Below, one piece after another: positions 22,034 through 30,426 of a DNA stretch of 64,000 nt (positions are counted from its first letter, which is position 1; each line of letters begins with the position of its first letter). The notes beneath the pieces are model-generated. The model saw only the letters and a list, made by a program, of their open reading frames with translations, was not told where the DNA came from and searched no databases. This DNA is from an uncultured Alistipes sp. (lineage in GTDB: Bacteria; Bacteroidota; Bacteroidia; Bacteroidales; Rikenellaceae). Where the stretch lies: NCBI GenBank assembly GCA_937880705.1, contig CALGRZ010000068.1:62001-126000 (forward strand). The letters are read 5' to 3'. Both the position numbers and the translations under genes were made by a program.

Positions 22034-23374
22034 ATGTTTGAAAATCTAACCGAGAAACTCGAACGATCGTTTAGGCTTCTTAAGGGCGAAGGCCGCATCA
22101 CGGAGATTAACGTCGCCGAGACACTGAAGGAGATTCGCCGCGCACTTATCGATGCCGACGTCAACTACAAAGTTGCCAAGTCGTTCACCGATGATGTTAA
22201 GCAGAAGGCTCTGGGTCAGGATGTACTCAAGTCGGTAAAGCCCGGACAGATGATCACGAAGATTGTTCGTGATGAGTTGGCACAGCTTATGGGTGGCACG
22301 GCCACCGACATCAAGCTCGAGGGCAACCCCGCCATTGTGCTTATTGCAGGTTTGCAGGGTTCGGGTAAAACAACCTTTTCTGGTAAGCTCGCCTCGTTCA
22401 TTAAGAGCAAGAAGGGCCGTCAGGTACTGCTTGTTGCCGGCGACGTATACCGCCCCGCAGCTATCGACCAGCTCAAGATTTTGGGTGAGCAGGTAGGCGT
22501 TGAGGTCTACACCGAGCCCGGCAACAACAACCCCGTCGAGATCGCCGAGAACGCCATCAAGTATGCTCGTCAGAAGTCGTACAACACCGTCATCATAGAT
22601 ACGGCAGGTCGTCTTGCCGTTGACGAGGCGATGATGCAGGAGATCACCGCTATCAAGGCCGCCACCAACCCCTCGGAGACACTCTTCGTAGTGGACTCGA
22701 TGACGGGTCAGGATGCAGTAAACACCGCCAAGGAGTTCAACGACCGTCTCGATTTCGACGGCGTAGTGCTCACCAAGCTCGATGGTGATACGCGAGGTGG
22801 TGCTGCCATATCTATCCGCTCGGTTGTCGACAAGCCTCTGAAGTTTATCTCTTCGGGCGAGAAGATGGATGCCCTTCAGGTCTTCCACCCCGAGCGTATG
22901 GCCGACCGTATCCTCGGCATGGGTGATGTTGTATCGCTCGTGGAGCGCGCACAGGAGCAGTTCGACGAGGAGCAGGCACGCAAGCTGAAGAAGAAGCTGA
23001 TCAAGAACCAGTTTAACTTCAACGACTTCCGCGACCAGATCAACCAGATCAAGAAGATGGGTAACCTGAAGGATATCGCCTCGATGATCCCCGGCATGGG
23101 CAAGATGCTCAAGAATGTGGACATTCCCGACGATGCCTTCAAGCAGACCGAGGCTATCATCGACTCTATGACCCCGGCCGAGCGAGAGAACCCCGAGATC
23201 ATCAACGCTCGTCGCAGAGAGCGTATCGCCAAGGGTTCAGGTACGACAATGGCCGATGTCAACCGACTGCTCAAGCAGTTCGAGGATACCCGCAAGATGA
23301 TGCGCACCGTGGCAGGCGGTGGCCTTCAGCAGCAGATGCAACGCATGCAGCGCGGAGGTATGCGCCGTAGATAG
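22034..23374 (+). CDS. ffh: signal recognition particle protein (SRP54)
   Basis: GTPase that with 4.5S RNA delivers nascent membrane proteins to the receptor FtsY. The 446-residue product has the N domain (MFENLTEKLERSFRLLKGE), the G domain with P-loop GLQGSGKTT, DTAGRL, TKLDGDTRGG, and the methionine-rich M domain (IPGMGKMLKNVD, and a C-terminal run RTVAGGGLQQQMQRMQR rich in Gln and Met) that binds the RNA. The 4.5S RNA gene is also in this window, 38 kb away. It is monocistronic, closed by a strong terminator. Confidence 0.95.
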   Translation: MFENLTEKLERSFRLLKGEGRITEINVAETLKEIRRALIDADVNYKVAKSFTDDVKQKALGQDVLKSVKPGQMITKIVRDELAQLMGGTATDIKLEGNPAIVLIAGLQGSGKTTFSGKLASFIKSKKGRQVLLVAGDVYRPAAIDQLKILGEQVGVEVYTEPGNNNPVEIAENAIKYARQKSYNTVIIDTAGRLAVDEAMMQEITAIKAATNPSETLFVVDSMTGQDAVNTAKEFNDRLDFDGVVLTKLDGDTRGGAAISIRSVVDKPLKFISSGEKMDALQVFHPERMADRILGMGDVVSLVERAQEQFDEEQARKLKKKLIKNQFNFNDFRDQINQIKKMGNLKDIASMIPGMGKMLKNVDIPDDAFKQTEAIIDSMTPAERENPEIINARRRERIAKGSGTTMADVNRLLKQFEDTRKMMRTVAGGGLQQQMQRMQRGGMRRR

Positions 23375-23395
23375 CAGATGCGATACTATACAGAT

Positions 23396-23429
23396 AGAGC
23401 CCACTTTCACGGTGGGCTCTACTATTTTT
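23396..23429 (+). terminator. ffh terminator
   Basis: AGAGCCCAC (23396-23404) pairs with GTGGGCTCT (23412-23420), then ACTATTTTTC. It begins 21 bases after the ffh stop. Confidence 0.85.
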
Positions 23430-23446
23430 CTTGGGAGGTGTGGGTA

Positions 23447-24250
23447 TCAACCCTTAAGCCATGTGTGGCGTGCCACGCTATAGATCGGCACAAAGGGGAT
23501 GATGAGCGGAGTGCGTTTGATATAGGCCTGGAACTCGGGGTCGCTACCGTAGTTCTCCGCCTGACGCAGCTCCAGACGTCGCGCACCACTGAACATCACA
23601 TAGACGATACCTATGTAGCCGAGCGAGGCGATGATCCACTGCCACGGTGTGCAGCATGCACCAAAGCAGATCACAAAGCTACCCGTCCACATCAAGACCT
23701 CGCCAAAGTAGTTGGGGCAACGCACAATACGATATAGGCCCGTGTCGACAAATCGGTTTGCATTAACCCTCTTGGCCGCACTCTTCTGCTGGTCGGCAAC
23801 CATCTCGATGGCAACACCCAATGCTGCAACCACAGCACCTATCCATGCCCATGTTGGGTTAACATCGGCTCCGAGCGACAGGTTGTAGAGGTAGAATGTC
23901 GCAGGACTTATCTGGCCTATATAGAGCAGTGCACACGATATCCAAATCATAAACATTGCAAAGAGAGGCTTACGCTTGGTGTTATCGGGCTGATAGAGTA
24001 TCTTCTTGTACGATGCCGACCTGCGCTCGCGTATCAGCAGATACATAGCCAGACGCACACCATAGATAAACAACACGCCACAAAGTATGGCTATGGGCAG
24101 AGTGATGCTATCACGGAAGATCACAGCCGTTGCGAGCGACAGTGCCGAGATAGCAAAGCCGTAGCCGATACTGAAGAAGTAGATGAAGTAGAACCAGCCT
24201 ACGGCCGATACGGCAAACGATATTGCCAAGAGTATCCACAAGTAAGTCAT
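23447..24250 (-). CDS. DUF1295 membrane protein (steroid 5-alpha reductase-like)
   Basis: A 267-residue polytopic membrane protein with about six helices. The C-terminal motif ADQQKSAAKRVNANRFVDTG, then YRIVRCPNYFGEVLMWTG, is the DUF1295 hallmark shared with isoprenylcysteine carboxyl methyltransferases and steroid reductases; the common RHPNYFGE has Cys in place of His here. Members act on lipids, but no substrate is known for the Bacteroidota group. It lies 34 bases after the phosphotransferase gene on the same strand and may be its partner in envelope modification. Confidence 0.85.
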   Translation of the reverse strand: MTYLWILLAISFAVSAVGWFYFIYFFSIGYGFAISALSLATAVIFRDSITLPIAILCGVLFIYGVRLAMYLLIRERRSASYKKILYQPDNTKRKPLFAMFMIWISCALLYIGQISPATFYLYNLSLGADVNPTWAWIGAVVAALGVAIEMVADQQKSAAKRVNANRFVDTGLYRIVRCPNYFGEVLMWTGSFVICFGACCTPWQWIIASLGYIGIVYVMFSGARRLELRQAENYGSDPEFQAYIKRTPLIIPFVPIYSVARHTWLKG

Positions 24251-24283
24251 AATATTGCTTTTTAGTTGTTAGTTGAGGTTATC

Positions 24284-25477
24284 CTACTCTATCATCTTCG
24301 AGCGCATCCACCCTGCCAACGCCTCCGCCGCGTGTCCATCCTCCACAAAGCCCACGCGCTCCTCAAAGAAGCTGTCAAGACGCTGCTCGTAGAGCTCATT
24401 GTCGAACTCCGCGACGATGCTCTCCAACTCCTGCATATTACGAGCCAACGGGAATGGCATCTCCGCGAAATCGAAGTAGTAGCCACGATCATACTGATCA
24501 ACATCGGTCGCATAGAGCAGGCACGGGCGATGCAGCATGGCAAAGTCGAACATTGAGCTTGAATAGTCGGTTATAAGCATATCGCTGATACACAGCAACT
24601 CCTGCATATCGTGATAGAGCGTCATATCTATTACGGCACTATGGGTACATAGCTCCGATGTGTCGACCTTATTGATAAGGTTGGGGTGTAGGCGCAGCAA
24701 TACTGCAACACCACAGCCGAGGCTGCGCTCAAGCAGTGGCACTATACGCTGCCAGTCGATACGGTAGGGCTCGATGCTCTGGTTGCGACGGAATGTCGGG
24801 GCATAGAGCACAATGCGACTGCCAGCATCAATGCCATACTGCCCGCATATACGCTCACGCAGCTGCGCGCGGTGGGCCGCATCAAAGAAGATGTCGTTGC
24901 GCGGAATACCTCGCTCGAGTATCTCGCCCGAGTACCAGAAGCTGTTGCGCAGCAACTCTGTCTGCATCCTGCAACCCGAGATCATGAGGTCGGCGACCTT
25001 CGAGTCGCGTTTTGCCTTCTGTATGTAGCTGAAGCCAAGCATCTGCTCGGCATCGCGCTCTATTCTCTTCAGGGCAACACCTCCGTGCCAGAGCATCAGA
25101 TACTTCTGCTCGGGACGTTTATGCCAATAGATATGCCACGGGTCGGTACGCGCATTGGTAACCAAAAACTCTGCGCTGTTGATCACCTTAAGATACTCCC
25201 ATGTGCGAAACCTCACACAGCGTATTCGGCTATCAACCGAGGATGTATCCACACCTCTACGGAAGATCCATATAATCTCCATATCGGGGTAGTTTTCAAG
25301 CAGATATTCACTCAAATAGCGCGGGTTACAGCTATACTGCTTGAAGTTGTAGGCCCAGCATACCACTCGGCCTCGTTGCACCGACGTGAAACACCGCACA
25401 ACAGCCGAGGCGGCGTTTCCGAATGACTTGACGGCACGGTTCAGCAACCATGCTATGGCGGGGCCAATACTCTTCAT
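24284..25477 (-). CDS. CDP-glycerol glycerophosphotransferase-like (TagF/TagB family)
   Basis: Predicted to transfer a polyol phosphate from a CDP carrier onto a growing polymer, as in teichoic acid synthesis. The product is about 397 residues from MKSIGPAIAW. Recognisable segments are the MLWHGGVALKRI acceptor motif, RGIPRNDIFF, VLYAPTFR, LRLHPNL and ITDYSSSMFDFAMLHRP. An upstream Met seven codons earlier is also possible, since the -7 box lies only 10 bases before it, but that leader would be very short. It diverges from the LicD operon. Its substrate may be the CDP-polyol made by the fused cytidylyltransferase next door; that link is inference. Confidence 0.8.
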   Translation of the reverse strand: MKSIGPAIAWLLNRAVKSFGNAASAVVRCFTSVQRGRVVCWAYNFKQYSCNPRYLSEYLLENYPDMEIIWIFRRGVDTSSVDSRIRCVRFRTWEYLKVINSAEFLVTNARTDPWHIYWHKRPEQKYLMLWHGGVALKRIERDAEQMLGFSYIQKAKRDSKVADLMISGCRMQTELLRNSFWYSGEILERGIPRNDIFFDAAHRAQLRERICGQYGIDAGSRIVLYAPTFRRNQSIEPYRIDWQRIVPLLERSLGCGVAVLLRLHPNLINKVDTSELCTHSAVIDMTLYHDMQELLCISDMLITDYSSSMFDFAMLHRPCLLYATDVDQYDRGYYFDFAEMPFPLARNMQELESIVAEFDNELYEQRLDSFFEERVGFVEDGHAAEALAGWMRSKMIE

Positions 25478-25507
25478 ACCATTAGTAGTTTTCACCATTA
25501 TACTACA

Positions 25508-25515
25508 CAAAGATA
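25508..25515 (-). promoter_or_regulatory. -7 box for the phosphotransferase gene
   Basis: TATCTTTG on the minus strand, very close to the start codon. It faces away from the LicD promoter 33 bases further along. Confidence 0.55.
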
Positions 25516-25547
25516 CAAAATCTTTCCATAGAATGGAAAAATTTTTA

Positions 25548-25555
25548 TAAATTTG
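25548..25555 (+). promoter_or_regulatory. -7 box for the LicD operon
   Basis: TAAATTTG, 23 bases before the LicD ATG, in the compact divergent gap with the phosphotransferase gene. Confidence 0.5.
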
Positions 25556-25578
25556 CATAACTAACCAACACGTCTATT

Positions 25579-26421
25579 ATGTATAGCGAGATGACGTTTG
25601 ATGCAAAGAGCCTGAAGCAACGCTACAACCCCGAAGGATCGGCACTGCGCCGCGACCAGCTGGCACTCCTCGAGATGCTCAAGTCGCTGGCCGAGATCTG
25701 CCGTGAGCACAATATACGTTGGTGGTTAAGCTCCGGCACGCTGCTTGGTGCTGCCCGCCACAAGGGCTTTATACCGTGGGACGACGATATGGACATTGTG
25801 ATGTTGCGCAGCGACTACCGTCGACTGGAGCGCATACTGCGCAAGAGCAACAACAAGGAGTTTGTGCTGCACTCGATGCGCAGTGATGTAGAGTACACCA
25901 ACTGCTTTGGCAAATTCCGCAAGCGCGAGGGAGAGGTTAAGGGTAAGAGCCGTCGTTACGACTACTACAAGTGGCGCGGCATAGGCCTCGACATATTTAC
26001 CATCGAGCGCACCAACTTTTTCGCAGCCAAGTGCGCAAGTACGATATATGGCAACCTGCAACACCTAACCTCGTACATCACCATAGGATGGTTGCGCCGT
26101 TGGCTCATACGCCTTATCGAGGCTCTGTGTCTGGGCATAATATTCCCTCTGCTGCGCCTTATAGGCCTCATCAACCCGCGTGGCGAGTATCACTACTCGC
26201 TGGGTACCGGGTGGGCACGCCACACCTTCTTTATGGAGGATACCCTGCCTCTGACCACCGCAACATTTGAGGGTGAACAGATGCCCGTACCAAAGGATAT
26301 GGATGCCTATCTTACAAGGGTATATGGTGACTGGCGCAAGCTGCCATCGGAAGAGGCTATTAGGGGATGTATTCACTGCCAAGAGTATCTTGACGAGATA
26401 TTTCCAAACGAGAAACAATGA
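25579..26421 (+). CDS. LicD/fukutin-like phosphotransferase
   Basis: LicD proteins move phosphocholine or polyol phosphates from CDP donors onto glycans; the eukaryotic relatives fukutin and FKRP transfer ribitol phosphate. The 280-residue product has the nucleotidyltransferase-like core LSSGTLLGAARHKGFIPWDD with the acidic metal site WDDDMDI (67-73), and a hydrophobic patch near 175-200 that may anchor it to the membrane. The gene overlaps the fused cytidylyltransferase by four bases (ATGA). Which CDP donor it uses is open; the adjacent cytidylyltransferase is the natural candidate. Confidence 0.88.
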   Translation: MYSEMTFDAKSLKQRYNPEGSALRRDQLALLEMLKSLAEICREHNIRWWLSSGTLLGAARHKGFIPWDDDMDIVMLRSDYRRLERILRKSNNKEFVLHSMRSDVEYTNCFGKFRKREGEVKGKSRRYDYYKWRGIGLDIFTIERTNFFAAKCASTIYGNLQHLTSYITIGWLRRWLIRLIEALCLGIIFPLLRLIGLINPRGEYHYSLGTGWARHTFFMEDTLPLTTATFEGEQMPVPKDMDAYLTRVYGDWRKLPSEEAIRGCIHCQEYLDEIFPNEKQ

Positions 26422-27770
26422 AAAAAGTTATTACATACGGAACATACGATCTGCTACACCAGGGTCACATCAACCTCCTGAAGCGTGCCAAGGCCTTGGG
26501 CGACTGGCTTATTGTGGGTATAACCAACGATAGCTTCGATCGTGAACGAGGCAAGCTCAACGTAAGGAACAATGTCTTGGAGCGTGTCGAGGCGGTAAAG
26601 GCTACGGGCCTCGCCGACCAGATCATCATCGAGGACTACGTTGGCCAAAAGATAGATGACATCCAGCGTTACGATGTCGACACGTTTGCCATCGGCTCGG
26701 ACTGGGAGGGTAAGTTTGACTACCTGCGAGAGTTCTGCGAAGTGGTCTACCTGCCCCGCACCGAGGGTGTGTCGTCGACAATGCTGCGCGCCGAGAGCGA
26801 GGTGGTGGTAAACATCGGTGTTGTGGGCTGTGGCCGTATTGCACATCGCTTTGTTCCCGAGGCGGCACGAGTTGATGCCGCCCACATCACTGCCCTCTTC
26901 GACATTGACCACAACGCAGCCCAAGAGCTTGCACACAAGGAGGGTGTGGGCACCGTGTGCGAGAGTTTCGAGGAGTTGGTCGAGCTGTCGGATGCAGTAT
27001 ACATCGCCACGCCTCACCTATGCCACTATGAGCAGTCGCGCTATGCACTGGAGCATGGTCGCCACGTTCTATGCGAGACACCGCTGGTGCTCAACGCCGC
27101 ACAGGCCGAGGAGCTCTACACGCTGGCCGAGAGCCGGGGTGTAGTGCTTTTGGAGGCCAACAAGACCGCCTACTGCCCGGCATTCAACCACCTCATCACT
27201 TTGGTTAAGAGCGGACTTATTGGCGACGTCGTGGGCATCGACGCCTCGGAGTCGAAACTCTGGGATAGGAGCGATCTGAAGCGAGAGCTCGACCCCAAGC
27301 AGGCGGGTGGATCGCTCTACGAGATGGGCTCATACCCGCTGCTGCCCATCGTCAAACTATTGGGCACGCAGCAGCGTGATGTCATGCTGTACAGCCGCCT
27401 AAATAGCGATGGCGTGGATATATACACTCGCGGCATGATGCTGTGTGAACGTGGCGTAGGCTCCTTCCAGCTCGGCCTTGGTGTAAAGACCGAGGGTAAT
27501 CTGGTTATCTCGGGCACTCGCGGCTACGCCTATGTGCCATCGCCGTGGTGGAAAACCGACTACTTCGAACTACGCTACGAAGATCAGAACCAGAATAAGA
27601 AGTACTTCTATAAGTGGGACGAGCCGGGCTTAAGATACGAAATTCAGGAGTTTGTATCGTGCATAGTCAATGGCCGCAGCCGCTCCGCGCGCCTCACACC
27701 CAAAGAGAGCATCGCCATGGCGCGTGTGATGGAGCAGTTCACCAACCGCAAAAACTTCTTTGAGCTATGA
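26418..27770 (+). CDS. fused TagD-like cytidylyltransferase and Gfo/Idh/MocA oxidoreductase
   Basis: A 450-residue two-domain protein. Residues 1-126 match glycerol-3-phosphate cytidylyltransferase (TagD): GTYDLLHQGH with the HxGH site at 14-17, GITNDSF, and RTEGVSST at 114-121. Residues 130-450 are a Gfo/Idh/MocA NAD(P)-dependent dehydrogenase with a Rossmann fold GVVGCGRIA at 134-142 and the EKP-like position CETPLVLN. The predicted role is to make a CDP-activated polyol, with the second domain perhaps producing or modifying the polyol precursor. It overlaps LicD upstream and the SDR downstream, both by ATGA. TagD and reductase domains are more often separate. The CDP-glycerol assignment is by family only. 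Confidence 0.88.
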   Translation: MKKVITYGTYDLLHQGHINLLKRAKALGDWLIVGITNDSFDRERGKLNVRNNVLERVEAVKATGLADQIIIEDYVGQKIDDIQRYDVDTFAIGSDWEGKFDYLREFCEVVYLPRTEGVSSTMLRAESEVVVNIGVVGCGRIAHRFVPEAARVDAAHITALFDIDHNAAQELAHKEGVGTVCESFEELVELSDAVYIATPHLCHYEQSRYALEHGRHVLCETPLVLNAAQAEELYTLAESRGVVLLEANKTAYCPAFNHLITLVKSGLIGDVVGIDASESKLWDRSDLKRELDPKQAGGSLYEMGSYPLLPIVKLLGTQQRDVMLYSRLNSDGVDIYTRGMMLCERGVGSFQLGLGVKTEGNLVISGTRGYAYVPSPWWKTDYFELRYEDQNQNKKYFYKWDEPGLRYEIQEFVSCIVNGRSRSARLTPKESIAMARVMEQFTNRKNFFEL

Positions 27771-28489
27771 AAAATGCAATAGTAACGGGGGCTACCAAGG
27801 GTATCGGCTTGGCCATCGCCCGCATGCTCCTAAACAGAGGCTACCACGTCACCATCACCTACTCGCACGACGAGGCTTCGGCCGAAGCGTGCCGCGAGGA
27901 GCTGCTCAAAATTGCACCCCACTTCGAGATTGTCCGCGCCGACCAATCCGACAAGGAGGCAATGCGCGAGTTCAGCCTTAAGATGATTAGCGAGCGCGAA
28001 ACCATAGATTGCATCGTCTGCAATACGGGCACCACGCTGCGCTGCTCACTCGACGAGATCACCGACGAGGCGTGGGAGCGCACCATGCAAGTCAACGTCA
28101 ACAGCAGCCTATATCTGGTACGCGACCTCTTTCAGAAGATACCCGCCAACAGCCGCATAATCTTTATCGGCTCGCTGATGGGCATACACCCTCACGGCAC
28201 GTCGCTGGCCTATGGTGTCAGCAAGGCTGCCGTACACGCCCTGGCACTAAACCTCGTTAAGTGTTTCGAGGCTACGGGCACAACGGTAAATGCTATCGCC
28301 CCGGGCTTTGTCGAGACAGAGTGGCAGGCCTCAAAGCCACAGCACATACGCGATAATATCTACGCCAAGAGTGCCATTAAGCGTTTTGCCACTACCGATG
28401 AGGTTGCCGAGGCCGTGCGCTTCTGTATCGACAACGCCTTTGTCAACGGCTCCATCATAGAGGTCAGCGGAGGTTATAGTTTTAAATAG
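27767..28489 (+). CDS. SDR family oxidoreductase
   Basis: A 240-residue short-chain dehydrogenase. The NAD(P)-binding motif is TGATKGIG (7-14), followed by NTGT, the catalytic serine in IGSLMG, and YGVSK with Tyr148 and Lys152. It has the general FabG-like length. It overlaps the fused gene by ATGA and is followed 8 bases later by a glycosyltransferase, so its substrate is likely a sugar or polyol intermediate of the same pathway rather than a fatty acyl chain. That is a context inference; the sequence alone does not settle it. Confidence 0.88.
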   Translation: MKNAIVTGATKGIGLAIARMLLNRGYHVTITYSHDEASAEACREELLKIAPHFEIVRADQSDKEAMREFSLKMISERETIDCIVCNTGTTLRCSLDEITDEAWERTMQVNVNSSLYLVRDLFQKIPANSRIIFIGSLMGIHPHGTSLAYGVSKAAVHALALNLVKCFEATGTTVNAIAPGFVETEWQASKPQHIRDNIYAKSAIKRFATTDEVAEAVRFCIDNAFVNGSIIEVSGGYSFK

Positions 28490-28497
28490 TTAGAAGT

Positions 28498-29436
28498 ATG
28501 TGTCCAAGGCCATTGCTTGTTTCAGTCATCGCACCCATCTATGGTGTTGAGCGTTACATCGAGAAGTTTGCCGACTCGGTGCTGTCGCAGTCATATCCTC
28601 ACATAGAGTTTATCTTTGTCAACGACGGCACAAAGGATCGCTCGATAGAGATACTCAACGACCTTATCGAACGTAAATACAGCCACCTGAAGTCGTGCAT
28701 CAATATTGTCAATAAGCCCAACGGCGGTCTTCCCGCTGCGCGTCGCACAGGTCTGGAGCACGCCACGGGCGACTACATCTACCATGTTGACTCCGACGAC
28801 TGGCTATCACCCGATGCCATCGAAAAGATTGTAGATACGATATATCGCACAGGCGCAGACATCGTATACTTCAACTTCGTTAAGGAGTACCCCAACCGCC
28901 CAAAGAGTAAGCGCGAAAGGGTGTACACATCCGAGAACAAGGTGCAATACATACGCGACATGTACAACCATCGTGCATATGCCGCCGTCTGGAATAAGTG
29001 TGTGAACAGCATAATATACACCGACAACGACCTCTACACACCACCCTACGGCTATGCCGAAGATTGCTGCGTAACCACACAGCTCGTGGGTTATGCCAAG
29101 CGCATAGCCTACCTTGACGAGGAGCTGTATCACTACCGCAAGGGCAACCCGGGTGCATTGACGGGTCAACAGCGCAAAAAGCGCAAGAGGGAGTATGCGT
29201 TGAACTTCCTCGGTCTGTATGAGAGGTATATGAACGTGGAGGCGAAGGAGAACCCCGTAGCATGCATCTTTGACGACATAGCAATTCAGGCGGGATGGTA
29301 CTCGATGATCTATGGCTTCGGCCTATTCAAAGAGTACAAGTGGCTGAAGGGGGCTATACGCAAGGCAAAGATACACACCGACTCGGATCTGTTCATCCTC
29401 GCACAGCTACTCGTTAAACTCCGAGCATGGCTATAA
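28498..29436 (+). CDS. family 2 glycosyltransferase
   Basis: A 312-residue GT-A fold enzyme. The N-terminus has VSVIAPIYGVERYIEKFADS, FIFVNDGTKDRS, NKPNGGLPAARRTGLEHATG and HVDSDDW, which holds the metal-binding DxD-type site. The C-terminal 100 residues are basic and Tyr-rich without predicted membrane helices. Start is the ATG 8 bases after the SDR stop. It is last in the LicD operon and ends in a perfect hairpin. It probably adds a sugar to the surface polymer made by this locus; donor and acceptor are not visible. Confidence 0.9.
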   Translation: MCPRPLLVSVIAPIYGVERYIEKFADSVLSQSYPHIEFIFVNDGTKDRSIEILNDLIERKYSHLKSCINIVNKPNGGLPAARRTGLEHATGDYIYHVDSDDWLSPDAIEKIVDTIYRTGADIVYFNFVKEYPNRPKSKRERVYTSENKVQYIRDMYNHRAYAAVWNKCVNSIIYTDNDLYTPPYGYAEDCCVTTQLVGYAKRIAYLDEELYHYRKGNPGALTGQQRKKRKREYALNFLGLYERYMNVEAKENPVACIFDDIAIQAGWYSMIYGFGLFKEYKWLKGAIRKAKIHTDSDLFILAQLLVKLRAWL

Positions 29437-29437
29437 T

Positions 29438-29480
29438 GATATTGGGCTGTCCAACAAAGATGTTGTGACAGCCCAATATC
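29438..29480. terminator. Terminator hairpin between convergent glycosyltransferase and Stealth genes (repeat copy B)
   Basis: GATATTGGGCTGTC (29438-29451) pairs perfectly with GACAGCCCAATATC (29467-29480), plus an inner CAAC/GTTG helix. The core of 31 bases matches the hairpin at 3161-3199 at 27 positions, and the flanking differences keep the stem paired. Confidence 0.85.
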
Positions 29481-29500
29481 TTAAAGTTGTATAACATGTT

Positions 29501-30379
29501 CTACTTTTCGTATTTCGACCTATTGGGTAGCTTGCGCTCGAAGGCATCAATTAAGGCCTGACGTAACTCCGTGTAACGCTCCTCACTGAGCTGCACATCA
29601 TTGACACAGGTCAGCTTATGTGTCGGGCTCTCGATAAATTGGCGGAGCTTCTTGGCCGACACCACACCCACCGAGAAGTGTTTCTTGGAGAGTCGCTCGT
29701 TGATGATCTTACCCTTAAGATACATATAGTCGAGGTAGAGATACTGGTTGAGGTTCTTTGCCGAGCGCGTGGTGGTCATCGACTGCAATATTCGATGCTT
29801 CATCGCAGTGTACACCGCCCGAACCTCGCTCTTAAGCATCGGCGTGCAGACATGCTGCGGTCGCAGGAAGAGGCGCGACGGCTTAATGCAGAGAGCCTCA
29901 CGAGCCACACTGTCCGAGTTACGACATATCTGCTTGAACATATCGAAAGCGAAGAGGTGGTGGCTCATACCCAGAACACCGCGACCGTCACGGAAGAAGT
30001 CGGTTGGCTGGCACGGCTTAAGCGGGAAGATATCGTCGTTGAAGTAGAGATACTCCTCATCCAAATCTGCGATATTATGAAGGTGCATCTCTATGGGGTT
30101 GCAGTTAAACGTGGGCAGGAGGTCGGCAGGGATAATATCCTTGTGCAGAACAACATCCACCTCATCACAATTAAGCCACTCGGGGACCTGACTCGGCTGT
30201 GACACCACAAGGTGCACCTTGCGAATGAATGGCATATTCCGAGCAATACCGCGGAAGAGGTACTTCAGCGTACCCCAGTCCCTAAATCGCTTCTCCACGA
30301 TAGGCGTATTGGTATGCTTGGCATACTCCTGCTGCCACTCCGGGTCAAGACCATTGACGTATGTGATAACTATATCCAT
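29501..30379 (-). CDS. Stealth-family sugar phosphotransferase
   Basis: Stealth proteins transfer sugar-1-phosphates from UDP donors, building phosphodiester-linked capsule polymers. The 292-residue product shows the conserved regions in order: DIVITYVNGLDPEW at the start; RFRDWGTLKYLFRGI near 31-45 with HLVVSQPSQVPEWL; and YLYFNDDIFPLKPC near 112. It is convergent with the LicD operon and separated only by a terminator. Its presence supports a phosphodiester-type surface polymer from this region. Its own promoter lies 16 bases upstream of the ATG. Confidence 0.88.
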   Translation of the reverse strand: MDIVITYVNGLDPEWQQEYAKHTNTPIVEKRFRDWGTLKYLFRGIARNMPFIRKVHLVVSQPSQVPEWLNCDEVDVVLHKDIIPADLLPTFNCNPIEMHLHNIADLDEEYLYFNDDIFPLKPCQPTDFFRDGRGVLGMSHHLFAFDMFKQICRNSDSVAREALCIKPSRLFLRPQHVCTPMLKSEVRAVYTAMKHRILQSMTTTRSAKNLNQYLYLDYMYLKGKIINERLSKKHFSVGVVSAKKLRQFIESPTHKLTCVNDVQLSEERYTELRQALIDAFERKLPNRSKYEK

Positions 30380-30394
30380 AGCTTAAACTTTTCG

Positions 30395-30402
30395 CAAAAA
30401 TA
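30395..30402 (-). promoter_or_regulatory. -7 box of the Stealth gene
   Basis: TATTTTTG on the minus strand, 15 bases before the ATG. Confidence 0.45.
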
Positions 30403-30426
30403 GCACTAATAATCTATTAACGCACA

